A DNA stretch of 31,670 bases from JACQLN01 sp049274895. Its GTDB lineage: Bacteria; Patescibacteriota; Minisyncoccia; JACQLN01. Of the stretch, positions 1 to 6,198 are shown in pieces. The notes beneath the pieces are model-generated. The model searched no databases. It was given only the letters and a program-made list of their open reading frames with translations, and had not been told where the DNA came from. The position numbers and the translations under genes are program-made. Each line of letters begins with the position of its first letter. Within the stretch, counting starts at the first letter, position 1. The stretch spans positions 1 to 31,670 of the forward strand of contig JBASTM010000010.1 of assembly GCA_049274895.1 (NCBI GenBank), read 5' to 3'.

Positions 1-3
1 TTG

Positions 4-87
4 TGCGGCGGGCAGGATTCGAACCTGCGTAGGCACAAGGCCGACAGATTTACAGTCTGTTGTAATTGACCACTCTACCACCGCCGC
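4..87 (-). tRNA. tRNA-Tyr (GTA)
   Basis: Read on the minus strand, a 7-bp acceptor stem (GCGGCGG with CCGCCGC) encloses a complete cloverleaf. The anticodon loop is CTGTAAA with anticodon GTA, there is a long variable arm as expected for bacterial tRNA-Tyr, and a T-loop GTTCGAATC. The discriminator base is A at position 4. The 3' CCA is not encoded, because the next bases read CAA, so CCA must be added by a nucleotidyltransferase. It lies 6 nt downstream of tRNA-Thr and is probably co-transcribed with it. Confidence 0.95.
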
Positions 88-93
88 ATCATG

Positions 94-166
94 AGCCGTT
101 GGCCGGATTTGAACCGGCGACCTACTCCTTACCATGGAGTTGCTCTACCAACTGAGCTACAACGGC
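94..166 (-). tRNA. tRNA-Thr (GGT)
   Basis: Minus-strand cloverleaf of 73 nt. The acceptor stem is GCCGTTG/CAACGGC, the D-arm GCTC-AGTTGGTA-GAGC, the anticodon loop ATGGTAA gives anticodon GGT, and the T-arm is GCCGG-TTCAAAT-CCGGC. The discriminator is T and no CCA is encoded. It forms a tandem pair with tRNA-Tyr, and both lie downstream of the rpsB-tsf-TPR operon on the same strand. Confidence 0.95.
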
Positions 167-178
167 ACACTAAAACCT

Positions 179-197
179 GCTTTGATACTATCAAAGC
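179..197. repeat. 19-bp perfect palindrome between operon end and tRNA-Thr
   Basis: GCTTTGATA, one C, then TATCAAAGC: a perfect 9-bp inverted repeat with a one-base centre. It lies between the stop of the TPR gene and tRNA-Thr. On the minus strand it is followed by AGGTTTT, so it may weakly terminate or process the rpsB operon transcript ahead of the tRNAs, but a one-base loop is unusual for a terminator. Its role is uncertain. Confidence 0.5.
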
Positions 198-220
198 CGC
201 CGAGAGTTCGCAACGATAAG

Positions 221-1057
221 TTAAACTTTTCTCACCTTCAATTTTCTGGTTTTAGGTTTAACCTCTTTTTTAGTTTTTACTCCGCTTTTCTGGATAAGAA
301 CGGGGTTAGCCGCGACATTGGCTTTGGTTTCAACCGCTACAACCTTTTTAAGAACAACCGGCTGGGAATGCGCCGCAGAACGCGCAACGGCAGTACCCTC
401 TTTATGCAACACTCCGCCCACTTCCAAAAGTTTGGCCATAATAATTTTGTCTCGGGAACCGAGTTTGATGGCCATCTTAAAGGCCTGCCGGGCCTCTATG
501 GGTTTATTGTTTTCCATATACAGCCAGCCCAAATGTTTGTAGGCCGCCACATCCTTGGGATTGTAAGCCAATTGATTTATCAGCTGGTGTTCCTGGGCTT
601 CAAAAGAAGAATGCACACCGGCGTCGGCAATTTCTTGGGGGTTGATTGGGATTGATATTCTAGAAACCGGCCCTTTTTCTTCCACCGAGGTTATCTGAAC
701 CCGAAACTTGTTTTGCGGAGACGAGGCTTCCAGCGGCACATCCGGTTGGGGTGCAACTTCATCAACACTGGATTTATGCTCCTTCATCTCTTTTAGCAGA
801 CGGCTAAAAAAATTGTCGGTTTTAAGCGAGGTTATTTTTAACCTGTAGATAAATTTGGTGGAAGCGCTCAAAACCGATTGCTTGGTTTTTAGCGAAACAG
901 CGGCCAGAGCTTTTTGGTAAAAAGTCGGCCCGAAATCTTCTTTGGCCACGGCTTCATCCCAATTGATCCGGTCATTTGGAATTTTTTTATAAACAACCCG
1001 CACGGCCAAAGCCACGCCGGCCGCGACTAATAGAGATGGAATTAAAATAGGTATCAT
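221..1057 (-). CDS. Membrane-anchored TPR-repeat protein
   Basis: About 278 residues from the ATG at 1057. An N-terminal hydrophobic segment (MIPILIPSLLVAAGVALAVR) is a likely membrane anchor. A variable, Lys-rich middle follows, then a tetratricopeptide unit (LINQLAYNPKDVAAYKHLGW and the following helix with NNKPIEARQAFKMAIKLG), then a basic Ala/Val/Lys tail. TPR units bind partner proteins; no partner can be named here. An upstream ATG at 1099 is open but adds residues (MEHERMFMVYVSCF) translated from a simple GAAACATGAAACATAA-type repeat, so 1057 is preferred. It is the third gene of rpsB-tsf-TPR. I do not recognise an orthologue with a known function. Confidence 0.75.
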   Translation of the reverse strand: MIPILIPSLLVAAGVALAVRVVYKKIPNDRINWDEAVAKEDFGPTFYQKALAAVSLKTKQSVLSASTKFIYRLKITSLKTDNFFSRLLKEMKEHKSSVDEVAPQPDVPLEASSPQNKFRVQITSVEEKGPVSRISIPINPQEIADAGVHSSFEAQEHQLINQLAYNPKDVAAYKHLGWLYMENNKPIEARQAFKMAIKLGSRDKIIMAKLLEVGGVLHKEGTAVARSAAHSQPVVLKKVVAVETKANVAANPVLIQKSGVKTKKEVKPKTRKLKVRKV

Positions 1058-1122
1058 GAAACATGAAACATAAACCATAAACATTCTCTCATGTTCCAAG
1101 TTTTATGTTTCAGGATGCGTGA

Positions 1123-1578
1123 TTAAATTTGGAATCTCACAAACCTGCCCAACTTAATATTCTCGCCCAAGAGAGCCACTTTGGAACGGATAAGTTCTTC
1201 AACGGTTTCGTCGGGGTTTTTAATAAAGGCCGAGGCCAAAAGTTCGGCATTGTCGGCGGGACCAATGGCTACCACCTGCATGGCGAGATCGTGCGCCAGT
1301 TCCTTAAAAACCGGATTCCGGGCCACAAAATCAGTTTCACATAACAATTCCACCAGCGCCCCGCTTTGGCCGTCGCTGTGAATATAGGGCTCCACCAACC
1401 CGGCCGCGGTGGAACGGGCCGATTTTTTTTCGGCAATCTTAAAACCCTGCTCTTTCAAATAATGACGAGCTTTTTCAAAATCACCGCCGGCGCTTTCCAA
1501 AGCGCGCTTGCAATCCATCATCGAAACACCGGTAAGTTCACGGAGCTTTTTTACTTCTAAACTTGAAACCTGATTCAT
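1123..1578 (-). CDS. tsf: Elongation factor Ts (short form)
   Basis: EF-Ts is the guanine-nucleotide exchange factor that recharges EF-Tu. The N-terminal UBA-like domain is clear (residues 5-47, with LRELTGVSMMDCKRALESAGGD), followed by the core signature TDFVARN at residues 82-88, the residues that contact EF-Tu. At 151 residues it is only about half the usual bacterial length and resembles the single-core form known from Thermus, lacking the second core subdomain and coiled coil. The ATG follows the rpsB stop by one base and has no Shine-Dalgarno, so translation is probably coupled. rpsB-tsf is the classical pair. Confidence 0.95.
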   Translation of the reverse strand: MNQVSSLEVKKLRELTGVSMMDCKRALESAGGDFEKARHYLKEQGFKIAEKKSARSTAAGLVEPYIHSDGQSGALVELLCETDFVARNPVFKELAHDLAMQVVAIGPADNAELLASAFIKNPDETVEELIRSKVALLGENIKLGRFVRFQI

Positions 1579-1579
1579 A

Positions 1580-2257
1580 CTATTTACCGACGAGCGGAAT
1601 TAGTTCCACTTTAATGGCATCTAAAATCAATCTAAGCGAAGACAAAGAATCGTTGTTGGTGGGTATGGGATAATCCACCAGTTCGGGATTGACGCTGGTG
1701 TCCACCAAACCCACTACCGCGATACCTAATTTTCTGGCCTCCAAGACGGCGTACTTTTCATCGTTAACATCAGTGACGAAGATAGCTTGGGGCAGGTTTT
1801 GCATATTTTTGATGCCGCCCATGCTAATCTCCAATTTCCCAAGCTCGCGCCTAAATTGGATCAACTCTTTTTTGGTATAACCGGCCAGGCCCCCCGTGGC
1901 CAGCTTTTCTTCCAAGTCCCTAAAATATTTTAACCTTTCCTTGATGATTTTGAAATTGGTAAATAATCCACCGATCCAGCGCCCGGCCACATAAGGCATC
2001 TTAAGCTCGCGGGCCAGTTCGGGAATAATATTTTTGGTTTGGATGCGGGCGCCCACCCACAAAACAGTGCCGCCGTTTTTGACAGTACTAGCTAAAAAAT
2101 CAACGGCCTGGTTGAGTTTCTCTAGTGTTTTAACCACATCAATCACATGCAAACTGTTGCGCACGCCAAAAACAAATGGAGCCATTTTAGGGTTCCATTT
2201 TGATTTTTTGTGGCCGATATGGGCGCCAGCTTGTATCAGTTCTTGAGCCGTGATCAT
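1580..2257 (-). CDS. rpsB: 30S ribosomal protein uS2
   Basis: A 225-residue uS2 of the small ribosomal subunit. The N-terminus has AGAHIGHKKSKWNPKMAPFV, followed by the signatures GGTVLWVGAR, YVAGRWIGGLFTNF and AIFVTDVNDEKYAVLEARKL and the C-terminal NNDSLSSLRLILDAI helix. First gene of rpsB-tsf-TPR. The start codon has no Shine-Dalgarno; a TATCAT box on the minus strand (2263-2268) ends only 5 nt before the ATG, which suggests a leaderless message. Divergent from rpmE across an inverted repeat. Confidence 0.97.
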   Translation of the reverse strand: MITAQELIQAGAHIGHKKSKWNPKMAPFVFGVRNSLHVIDVVKTLEKLNQAVDFLASTVKNGGTVLWVGARIQTKNIIPELARELKMPYVAGRWIGGLFTNFKIIKERLKYFRDLEEKLATGGLAGYTKKELIQFRRELGKLEISMGGIKNMQNLPQAIFVTDVNDEKYAVLEARKLGIAVVGLVDTSVNPELVDYPIPTNNDSLSSLRLILDAIKVELIPLVGK

Positions 2258-2262
2258 TTGAT

Positions 2263-2268
2263 ATGATA
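2263..2268 (-). promoter_or_regulatory. Putative -10 of a leaderless rpsB promoter
   Basis: TATCAT on the minus strand, 5 nt before the rpsB ATG. With a 17-nt spacer the -35 is TTAGAG, a poor match. It sits on one arm of the inverted repeat at 2266-2347. The inference rests on the same -10-to-ATG arrangement seen at other operon heads in this window. Confidence 0.45.
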
Positions 2269-2347
2269 TGCGAATGGCGAATAAACTCTAATATTACGAA
2301 TTTGCCTTTCCTTTCGTAATATTCGTAAAGATTCGTTATTCGCATAT
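2266..2347. repeat. Nested inverted repeat between rpsB and rpmE
   Basis: An outer arm ATATGCGAAT (2266-2275) pairs with ATTCGCATAT (2338-2347). An inner perfect 11-bp stem AATATTACGAA (2290-2300) pairs with TTCGTAATATT (2313-2323) around a 12-nt loop. The sequence is built of CGAAT/ATTCG words, like the spacer in front of ssb (30650-30720), so both may be copies of one repeat family. It occupies most of the divergent promoter region and could act as an operator, but mobile or slippage origin is equally possible. Confidence 0.7.
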
Positions 2348-2369
2348 ACACTAACAAAACCAATCTTGA

Positions 2370-2398
2370 TTGTCAAAATAAAGCTAGCTTGATATACT
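2370..2398 (+). promoter_or_regulatory. rpmE promoter
   Basis: TTGTCA (2370-2375), a 17-nt spacer, and TATACT (2393-2398). Only 10 nt separate the -10 from the rpmE ATG, so the transcript is predicted to start about 4 nt before the start codon. No Shine-Dalgarno can fit. Confidence 0.7.
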
Positions 2399-2408
2399 GA
2401 ACCCTATT

Positions 2409-2657
2409 ATGAAAACCGATATCCATCCCCAGTATTATCCCCACGCCAAGGTCAAGTGCGCCTGCGGCCATAAATTTACCGCGGGCTCAACCAAAGAAAG
2501 TTTTGAGGTTGAAATTTGCCATGCTTGCCACCCCTTCTACACCGGCAAAGAAAAATTGGTGGACACCGCCGGCCGCGTGGAAAAATTCAGGGCGCGACTC
2601 TCCAAAAAGGCCGCCGTGACTCCGGCCAAAAAAACTAGGAGAACCAACAAAAAATAA
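2409..2657 (+). CDS. rpmE: 50S ribosomal protein bL31
   Basis: An 82-residue bL31, starting MKTDIHPQYY. It is the zinc-binding type, with Cys17 and Cys19 in VKCACGHKF and Cys37 and Cys40 in ICHACHPFYTGKEK. The conserved VDTAGRVEKF segment follows, then a Lys/Arg-rich tail of about 20 residues that is longer than minimal bL31. Promoter spacing predicts a nearly leaderless message. It precedes prfA, a frequent bacterial neighbour. Confidence 0.96.
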   Translation: MKTDIHPQYYPHAKVKCACGHKFTAGSTKESFEVEICHACHPFYTGKEKLVDTAGRVEKFRARLSKKAAVTPAKKTRRTNKK

Positions 2658-2674
2658 TAAGCGTAAAAATCGGT

Positions 2675-2704
2675 TTGAGCGACTTCAAGGAGGTTCAATA
2701 TAGT
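2675..2704 (+). promoter_or_regulatory. Possible prfA promoter
   Basis: TTGAGC (2675-2680), 18-nt spacer, TATAGT (2699-2704). Transcription would begin near 2711 and leave a leader of about 70 nt before the ATG at 2779, with a GGGAGG followed directly by ATG-TAA (a start-stop) at 2715-2726. Weaker than the other promoters; rpmE read-through is also possible. Confidence 0.4.
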
Positions 2705-2778
2705 AATATAAAGAGGGAGGATGTAAGTGCCCCTCCTTGCAGGAGCGAGAGCTGATTTTTACGCGAACTCAATTATCC

Positions 2779-3498
2779 ATGGAATCCTCATCAGTAATTA
2801 TAGAAATCCGGCCCGGCGCCGGCGGCGACGAAGCCGCCCTCTTTGCCGGCGAGCTTTTCAAAATGTACAAAAATTACGCCCTTAAAAACGGCCTGGGCGT
2901 GACGGTTTTGGATTATTCGCCTACCAGTATCGGCGGGCTCAAAGAAGTCTCGTTGGAAATCTCCGGCGCCAACGCCTACTCCATTTACAAACACGAAGGC
3001 GGGGTGCACCGCGTTCAGCGCGTGCCTAAAACCGAAAAAAGCGGACGAGTGCATACTTCCACTGTTTCGGTGGCCGTACTTAAAAAGGCTACCGAGAAAG
3101 ACGTCCATATAAACCCAAGTGATTTGAAGGTAGAATTTTTTCGATCTTCCGGCCCGGGCGGCCAAAACGTGAACAAGCGCGAAACGGCGGTGAGAATCAT
3201 CCACCTGCCCAGCGGCACCGTGGTCACCGCCCAAACCGAACGCGGCCAGGAAGCCAACAAGCAAGCCGCCCTCTCTATTCTAAGAAGTAAAATATTGGAA
3301 ACCACAGAAAACCAGGCCAGCCAAAAAATGCAAAGCGAACGGCGAACCCAAATCGGCTCGGCCGACCGGTCCGAAAAAATCCGCACCTATAACTTCCCCC
3401 AGGACCGCATCACCGACCACCGCATTAAAAAAAGCTGGAGCCGTATAGATAAAATTTTGGACGGCGCTATGGAGCCGATTGTAAAAGCCTTCAGATAG
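2779..3498 (+). CDS. prfA: Peptide chain release factor 1 lacking domain 1
   Basis: RF1 reads UAA/UAG and triggers peptidyl-tRNA hydrolysis. From the ATG at 2779 it has 239 residues. The codon-recognition domain is present (IEIRPGAGGDEAALFAG at 8-24, PKT at 83-85, the PxT tripeptide that marks RF1 rather than RF2), as is the catalytic GGQ at 127-129 in SSGPGGQNVNK, and the NFPQDRITDHRI segment. Usual RF1 has about 350-360 residues; the whole N-terminal helical domain (about 100 residues) is absent and the 121 nt after rpmE cannot encode it. A TTG at 2737 would add 14 unlike residues. The stop is followed at once by a GACGTC palindrome. It retains codon recognition, so it is not an ArfB-type rescue factor. 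Confidence 0.9.
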   Translation: MESSSVIIEIRPGAGGDEAALFAGELFKMYKNYALKNGLGVTVLDYSPTSIGGLKEVSLEISGANAYSIYKHEGGVHRVQRVPKTEKSGRVHTSTVSVAVLKKATEKDVHINPSDLKVEFFRSSGPGGQNVNKRETAVRIIHLPSGTVVTAQTERGQEANKQAALSILRSKILETTENQASQKMQSERRTQIGSADRSEKIRTYNFPQDRITDHRIKKSWSRIDKILDGAMEPIVKAFR

Positions 3499-3500
3499 CT

Positions 3501-3521
3501 CCCAGACGTCGGACGTCTGGG
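3501..3521. repeat. GACGTC palindrome, copy 1
   Basis: Arms CCCAGACGTC and GACGTCTGGG around a single G. First of five copies in the window (others at 21997, 22127, 23072 and 24076). Here it starts 2 nt after the prfA stop, so it may terminate prfA, although the following bases (GGGGAATAAA) are not a T-tract. Confidence 0.85.
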
Positions 3522-3526
3522 GGGAA

Positions 3527-3562
3527 TAAAAAAGCCCCGGGTGCACGATGGCACTCGGGGCT
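3527..3562 (-). terminator. Intrinsic terminator of the 3.5-4.0 kb minus-strand RNA
   Basis: On the minus strand AGCCCCGAGTGC, a six-base loop, and GCACCCGGGGCT form a 12-bp stem with one mismatch or wobble, followed by TTTTTTA. It ends the transcript that starts near 3992 and faces the end of prfA. Confidence 0.85.
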
Positions 3563-3714
3563 GATCCGTAGCTCGTTGGCCGCGGATCACTTCACTCTCC
3601 GGCCGAGCCGGACGAGTTTGATGAAGGAGGCGGAGGCGCCTAGCAGAGCGTGACGCGCCGACCTGATCTCTGCGCCAGCGGGGTTACCTGCTGACTCGCT
3701 GGAAATCGGAGGGA

Positions 3715-3813
3715 TCAAGCAGAGGAACAAAATCCGTCCGTAACCAGCTTAGAACAGATGGGCACAGATGGCCGCACACCTCTTAGTGAGATGTCTTGCG
3801 GCACCGTCCGCAT
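3715..3813 (-). CDS. Possible 32-residue small protein
   Basis: ATG at 3813 preceded on the minus strand by GGAGG (3819-3823) at a 5-nt spacing. The ORF encodes MRTVPQDISLRGVRPSVPIC followed by 12 residues ending CSSA, with two cysteines and no hydrophobic segment. The same Shine-Dalgarno geometry as the 10-residue ORF upstream in the same transcript is the only argument for translation. I recognise no homologue and chance occurrence is quite possible. Confidence 0.3.
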   Translation of the reverse strand: MRTVPQDISLRGVRPSVPICSKLVTDGFCSSA

Positions 3814-3847
3814 CAGCGCCTCCGCACTCCTGTACTGCGCAAACGGG

Positions 3848-3882
3848 GGGTAGTTATACCCCACAGGGAGATATAACTACCC
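3848..3882 (-). promoter_or_regulatory. Hairpin overlapping the mini-ORF stop (attenuator-like)
   Basis: GGGTAGTTATA and TATAACTACCC form a perfect 11-bp stem around a 13-nt loop. The TAG stop of the 10-codon ORF (3877-3909) lies inside the 5' arm, so a ribosome on the mini-ORF would hold the hairpin open. No T-tract follows, only CCCGTTT, so it is not a classical terminator. Confidence 0.45.
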
Positions 3883-3909
3883 GAAGGGAGGGTTGGCTCC
3901 CAGAGGCAT
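3877..3909 (-). CDS. Possible 10-residue leader peptide
   Basis: MPLGANPPFG and a TAG stop. The ATG is preceded by AAAGGAGG (minus strand, 3915-3922) at a 5-nt spacing, a near-perfect ribosome-binding site in a genome segment where most housekeeping starts have none. The stop codon is buried in the following hairpin, as in leader-peptide attenuators. No run of a single amino acid points to a sensed substrate. Confidence 0.4.
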   Translation of the reverse strand: MPLGANPPFG

Positions 3910-3998
3910 GTCGGCCTCCTTTCCTCGTTGAAAGTGAAAGAACTTTGTTCCAGCCGGGGCCCGTGAGGACGAGGCCCAACCGGAACAATCATATATCC

Positions 3999-4026
3999 AG
4001 TATAGCATACCCACAAACCTTGTCAA
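3999..4026 (-). promoter_or_regulatory. Consensus promoter of the structured RNA
   Basis: On the minus strand TTGACA (4026-4021), a 16-nt spacer and TATACT (4004-3999). The predicted start is near 3992. The same hexamers and spacer precede the beta-barrel gene (22233-22260). It is among the strongest sigma-70 type promoters in the window. Confidence 0.85.
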
Positions 4027-4068
4027 GCCCCATACCTATAGACATGTCAAATCAGCGCCTTTTTACAC

Positions 4069-4077
4069 TTATCCACA
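4069..4077 (+). other. Single DnaA-box match
   Basis: TTATCCACA, an exact match to the DnaA box consensus, in an AT-rich stretch between the ncRNA promoter and a palindromic repeat. I see no second good box nearby, and dnaA, dnaN and rpmH are not adjacent, so an origin cannot be claimed. Confidence 0.25.
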
Positions 4078-4202
4078 AGCAATAAAACACACTATTTACG
4101 CCATTTTTAACCACTTTTTTACACCATCCAGCTGCAGCAAGTTAGTGTAATGAGATTGATAAACATTGATAAAGGAGATCTCGATATAATAAACCAAAAA
4201 GG

Positions 4203-4300
4203 AGTCAAAAACATCATCCTGAACAACCCTCATGGAGAAGACCTTAACGTATTATTAATGAGAGGCTCCATGACAGGTTGTGAAGGGTGATATTTTGACT
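4203..4300. repeat. MITE-like imperfect palindrome, family member 1
   Basis: Terminal inverted repeat AGTCAAAA / TTTTGACT (8 bp) with further pairing inward (ACATCATCC with GGGTGAT; AACAACC and CATGGAG with CTCCATG and GGTTGT). About 98 bp and no ORF. Its left arm resembles the element at 17867-17992 (CAAAACATCAT, GGAGAAGAC). Between 4081 and 4202 I see only AT-rich sequence without a gene. Confidence 0.65.
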
Positions 4301-4311
4301 TAATAAATCAA

Positions 4312-6198
4312 CTACCTTTTCAAAAGCTCAAAAAACACCGAATTGGGTATATTTACTCGGCCGCGCGCTTTCATTTTTTTCTTGCCCTTTTTTTGTTTTT
4401 CTCTAAGCTTCATTTTACGGGTGATGTCGCCGCCGTATAAATAGCCGGTTACGTCTTTTTTAAGCGCGGCGATGTTTTCGCGGGCGACAATTTTACCGCC
4501 GATGGCCGCTTGCAAGGTAACCTCAAACCATTGCCGCGGCAAAAGTTTTTTTAATTTCTCCACCATTCTCTTGCCTTCGTCCTGAACGCTGTCCTTGGGC
4601 ACGATCCGGCTTAAGGCATCCGTCTTTTCGCCCGCCACCAAAATATCCAGTTTTACCAAATCGCCTTTTTTTAATTCTAAAAACTCGTAACTTAAAGAAG
4701 CAAAACCCGAGGAAACGCTTTTTAATTTGTCGTGAAAATCCACGATTATTTCGGCCAAGGGAATTTGATAAACAATTTCTACCCGGTCGTCCGAAATATA
4801 TTTTGTGTTACGGCTCAAACCGCGCCGAAAAGCCAATAGGTCCAAAATTCCGCCGATGTATTTTGAGGGCGAGAGAATCGTTAAAGTCACCCACGGTTCG
4901 CGAATCTCGGCGTAGCGATCGGACTCGGGTAAATCGGCCGCCGAAAAAACAGTCTGGGTCTGGCCGTTGTTTTTAAGGACAATCTCATAACTGACGGAAG
5001 GTGTGGTAGTGATCAAAGACATATTATATTCGCGCTTCAGCCGTTCTAAAACTATTTCCATATGGAGCGAGCCCAAAAAACCGCATCTAAAACCTCGGCC
5101 CAAAACTTCTTGCGAGTCCAGTTCGAACGTGAGGGCGGCGTCGGAAAGTTTTAGTTTTAACAAGGCATCTTTAAGCATGGAAAATTCCGCGCCGTCCTTG
5201 GGAAACAAACTCGCAAAAACCACCGGCGACGGTTCTCTATAGCCCGGCAAAGCCAAGAGTGAGTAGTCAGTAGTGAGTAGTGAGTGGTTAGATAAAATCG
5301 TGTCGCCTACTTTAACCAAAGTCGGGTCTTTGAGACCGGTGGCAAGGTAACCGATCTCACCTTCTTTTAGCTCTTTTTGGGGCGCGAGTTGGGGCTTAAA
5401 ATAGCCCACTTCCATTATTTCCGCTTCTTTATTGGAAGCAATGAATCTGACCTTATGGCCTGGCTTAAAACTGCCGTCAAACACTCTAACGTAAGCCACC
5501 ACGCCTTTATATGAATCGTAGCTGGAATCAAAAACCAGCGCCCGAGATATATCGGCCGGCTTGCCCTGCCGTAGCTCCGTAGGAGCGGAGGAGGGGGGCG
5601 GCACTTTACTAACGACCGCATCTAAAAGTTCGGCCACGCCCGTACCATCTTTGGCCGATATCTTGAAAATTTCGGTTTTCTCTCCTAAAAGTGATTGAAG
5701 CTCAACTTCAATCACATCGGGCCGGGCGTTAGCTAAATCAATTTTATTTATGGCGGGGATGATAACCAGTTTTTGCTTTTGAGCTTGATGCAAATGAGCC
5801 AAGGTTTGCGCCTGCACGCCTTTGGTGCCGTCCACCAGCAAAATCGCACCTTCCACCGCGGCCAATGAACGCGAAACTTCGTAAGAAAAATCCACATGCC
5901 CCGGAGTGTCAATTAAATTGAGAATGAATTCCTGTCCTTCGCTTCGCTCAGGACCTCCAGAATGCAAGAGCATTCTTACGGGCTGCATTTTGATGGTGAT
6001 GCCCCGCTCCCGTTCCAAGTCCATCATATCCAAATACTGCGCATGCATCTGGCGGGCCTCAATTGTTTTGGTGATTTCCAGCAGCCGATCGGCCAGTGTG
6101 GATTTACCGTGATCGATATGAGCAATGATGGAAAAATTCCTAATGTTTTGAGTTTCATGTTTCATGTTCCATGTTTCATGACTGATGAGTTTCTTCAT
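4312..6198 (-). CDS. lepA: Elongation factor 4 (LepA)
   Basis: A translational GTPase that binds stalled or assembling ribosomes. The G domain shows AHIDHGKSTLADRL, RGITIK, DTPGHVDFSYEV and NKIDL; domains II-V and the LepA-specific C-terminus (SVSYEIVLKNNGQ, LASLSYEFLELKKGDLVKLDILV, ARENIAALKKDVTGYLYGGDITRKMKLREKQKKGKKKMK) follow. At 628 residues it is longer than the usual 600 or so because three surface loops contain repeat-derived residues (HSGGPERSEGQ, SNHSLLTTDYSLL, SSAPTELRQGK). The ATG at 6198 overlaps the murJ end by 23 nt; the first 11 residues come from a GAAACATG-type repeat, so the ATG at 6165 is an alternative. No Shine-Dalgarno. Confidence 0.95.
   Translation of the reverse strand: MKKLISHETWNMKHETQNIRNFSIIAHIDHGKSTLADRLLEITKTIEARQMHAQYLDMMDLERERGITIKMQPVRMLLHSGGPERSEGQEFILNLIDTPGHVDFSYEVSRSLAAVEGAILLVDGTKGVQAQTLAHLHQAQKQKLVIIPAINKIDLANARPDVIEVELQSLLGEKTEIFKISAKDGTGVAELLDAVVSKVPPPSSAPTELRQGKPADISRALVFDSSYDSYKGVVAYVRVFDGSFKPGHKVRFIASNKEAEIMEVGYFKPQLAPQKELKEGEIGYLATGLKDPTLVKVGDTILSNHSLLTTDYSLLALPGYREPSPVVFASLFPKDGAEFSMLKDALLKLKLSDAALTFELDSQEVLGRGFRCGFLGSLHMEIVLERLKREYNMSLITTTPSVSYEIVLKNNGQTQTVFSAADLPESDRYAEIREPWVTLTILSPSKYIGGILDLLAFRRGLSRNTKYISDDRVEIVYQIPLAEIIVDFHDKLKSVSSGFASLSYEFLELKKGDLVKLDILVAGEKTDALSRIVPKDSVQDEGKRMVEKLKKLLPRQWFEVTLQAAIGGKIVARENIAALKKDVTGYLYGGDITRKMKLREKQKKGKKKMKARGRVNIPNSVFFELLKR
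5257..5290. repeat. Simple repeat translated inside lepA
   Basis: A GAGTAGT(C/G)AGTAGTGAGTAG-type degenerate tandem repeat. On the coding strand it gives SNHSLLTTDYSLL between VGDTIL and ALPGYREPS. In typical LepA this is a short loop of about eight unlike residues. The same kind of ACTACTCACTACT repeat is usually intergenic. Confidence 0.7.
5560..5597. repeat. Repeat fragment translated inside lepA, shared with the DUF4012 gene
   Basis: CTTGCCCTGCCGTAGCT at 5560-5576 is identical over 17 bp to 11027-11043 in the DUF4012 gene. The rest forms GCTCC-GTA-GGAGC. Coding strand: SSAPTELRQGK in the loop after VPPP, which is short in normal LepA. CCTCCGTAGCTTTAGCGAAGGAGG-like sequence also sits in rnpB. 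Confidence 0.65.
5932..5960. repeat. GTCCTTCGCTTCGCTCAGGAC-like repeat translated inside lepA
   Basis: A short palindrome with arms GTCCT and AGGAC, of the CCTGAGCGAAGCGAAGGA type that is widespread as an intergenic repeat in bacteria. Read in frame as GGPERSEGQ, it replaces the loop just before FILNLIDTPGH of the G domain. An AGAATGC/GCATTCT hairpin follows directly at 5960-5978. Confidence 0.7.

Larger units (their letters stand above)
3528..3992 (-). ncRNA. Candidate structured RNA of about 465 nt, unidentified
   Basis: A consensus promoter (3999-4026) and a strong intrinsic terminator (3527-3562) delimit a GC-rich minus-strand transcript with no ORF over about 70 codons. It is rich in hairpins. 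At the 5' end, GTTCCGGTTGGGCC folds with GGCCCCGGCTGGAAC. At 3848-3882 there is a perfect 11-bp stem, GGGTAGTTATA/TATAACTACCC. Near the 3' end CCAGCG/CGCTGG, GCAGAG/CTCTGC and TGATCCG/CGGATCA are further stems. It is not tmRNA (no T-arm or tag-like reading frame), not RNase P RNA (present elsewhere) and shows no SRP RNA GGAAG loop. Two mini-ORFs with perfect Shine-Dalgarno sites lie inside, so it may instead be a small-protein mRNA with an attenuator-like leader. Confidence 0.6.

Noticed and set aside
2727..2779. Programmed frameshift joining an upstream frame to prfA
   Set aside because: The GTG at 2727 has a good GGAGG but its frame shows no RF1 domain 1 sequence, and there is too little DNA to encode that domain.
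3528..3992. tmRNA
   Set aside because: No tRNA-like ends, no T-arm GTTCGAATC and no Ala-rich tag frame are visible.
3813..4016. 67-codon minus-strand frame at the 5' end of the structured RNA
   Set aside because: It runs through the promoter-proximal hairpin, has no ribosome-binding site, starts upstream of the predicted transcript start, and its sequence has no protein-like pattern.
4060..4200. Replication origin
   Set aside because: Only one DnaA box match, and no dnaA, dnaN or rpmH nearby.
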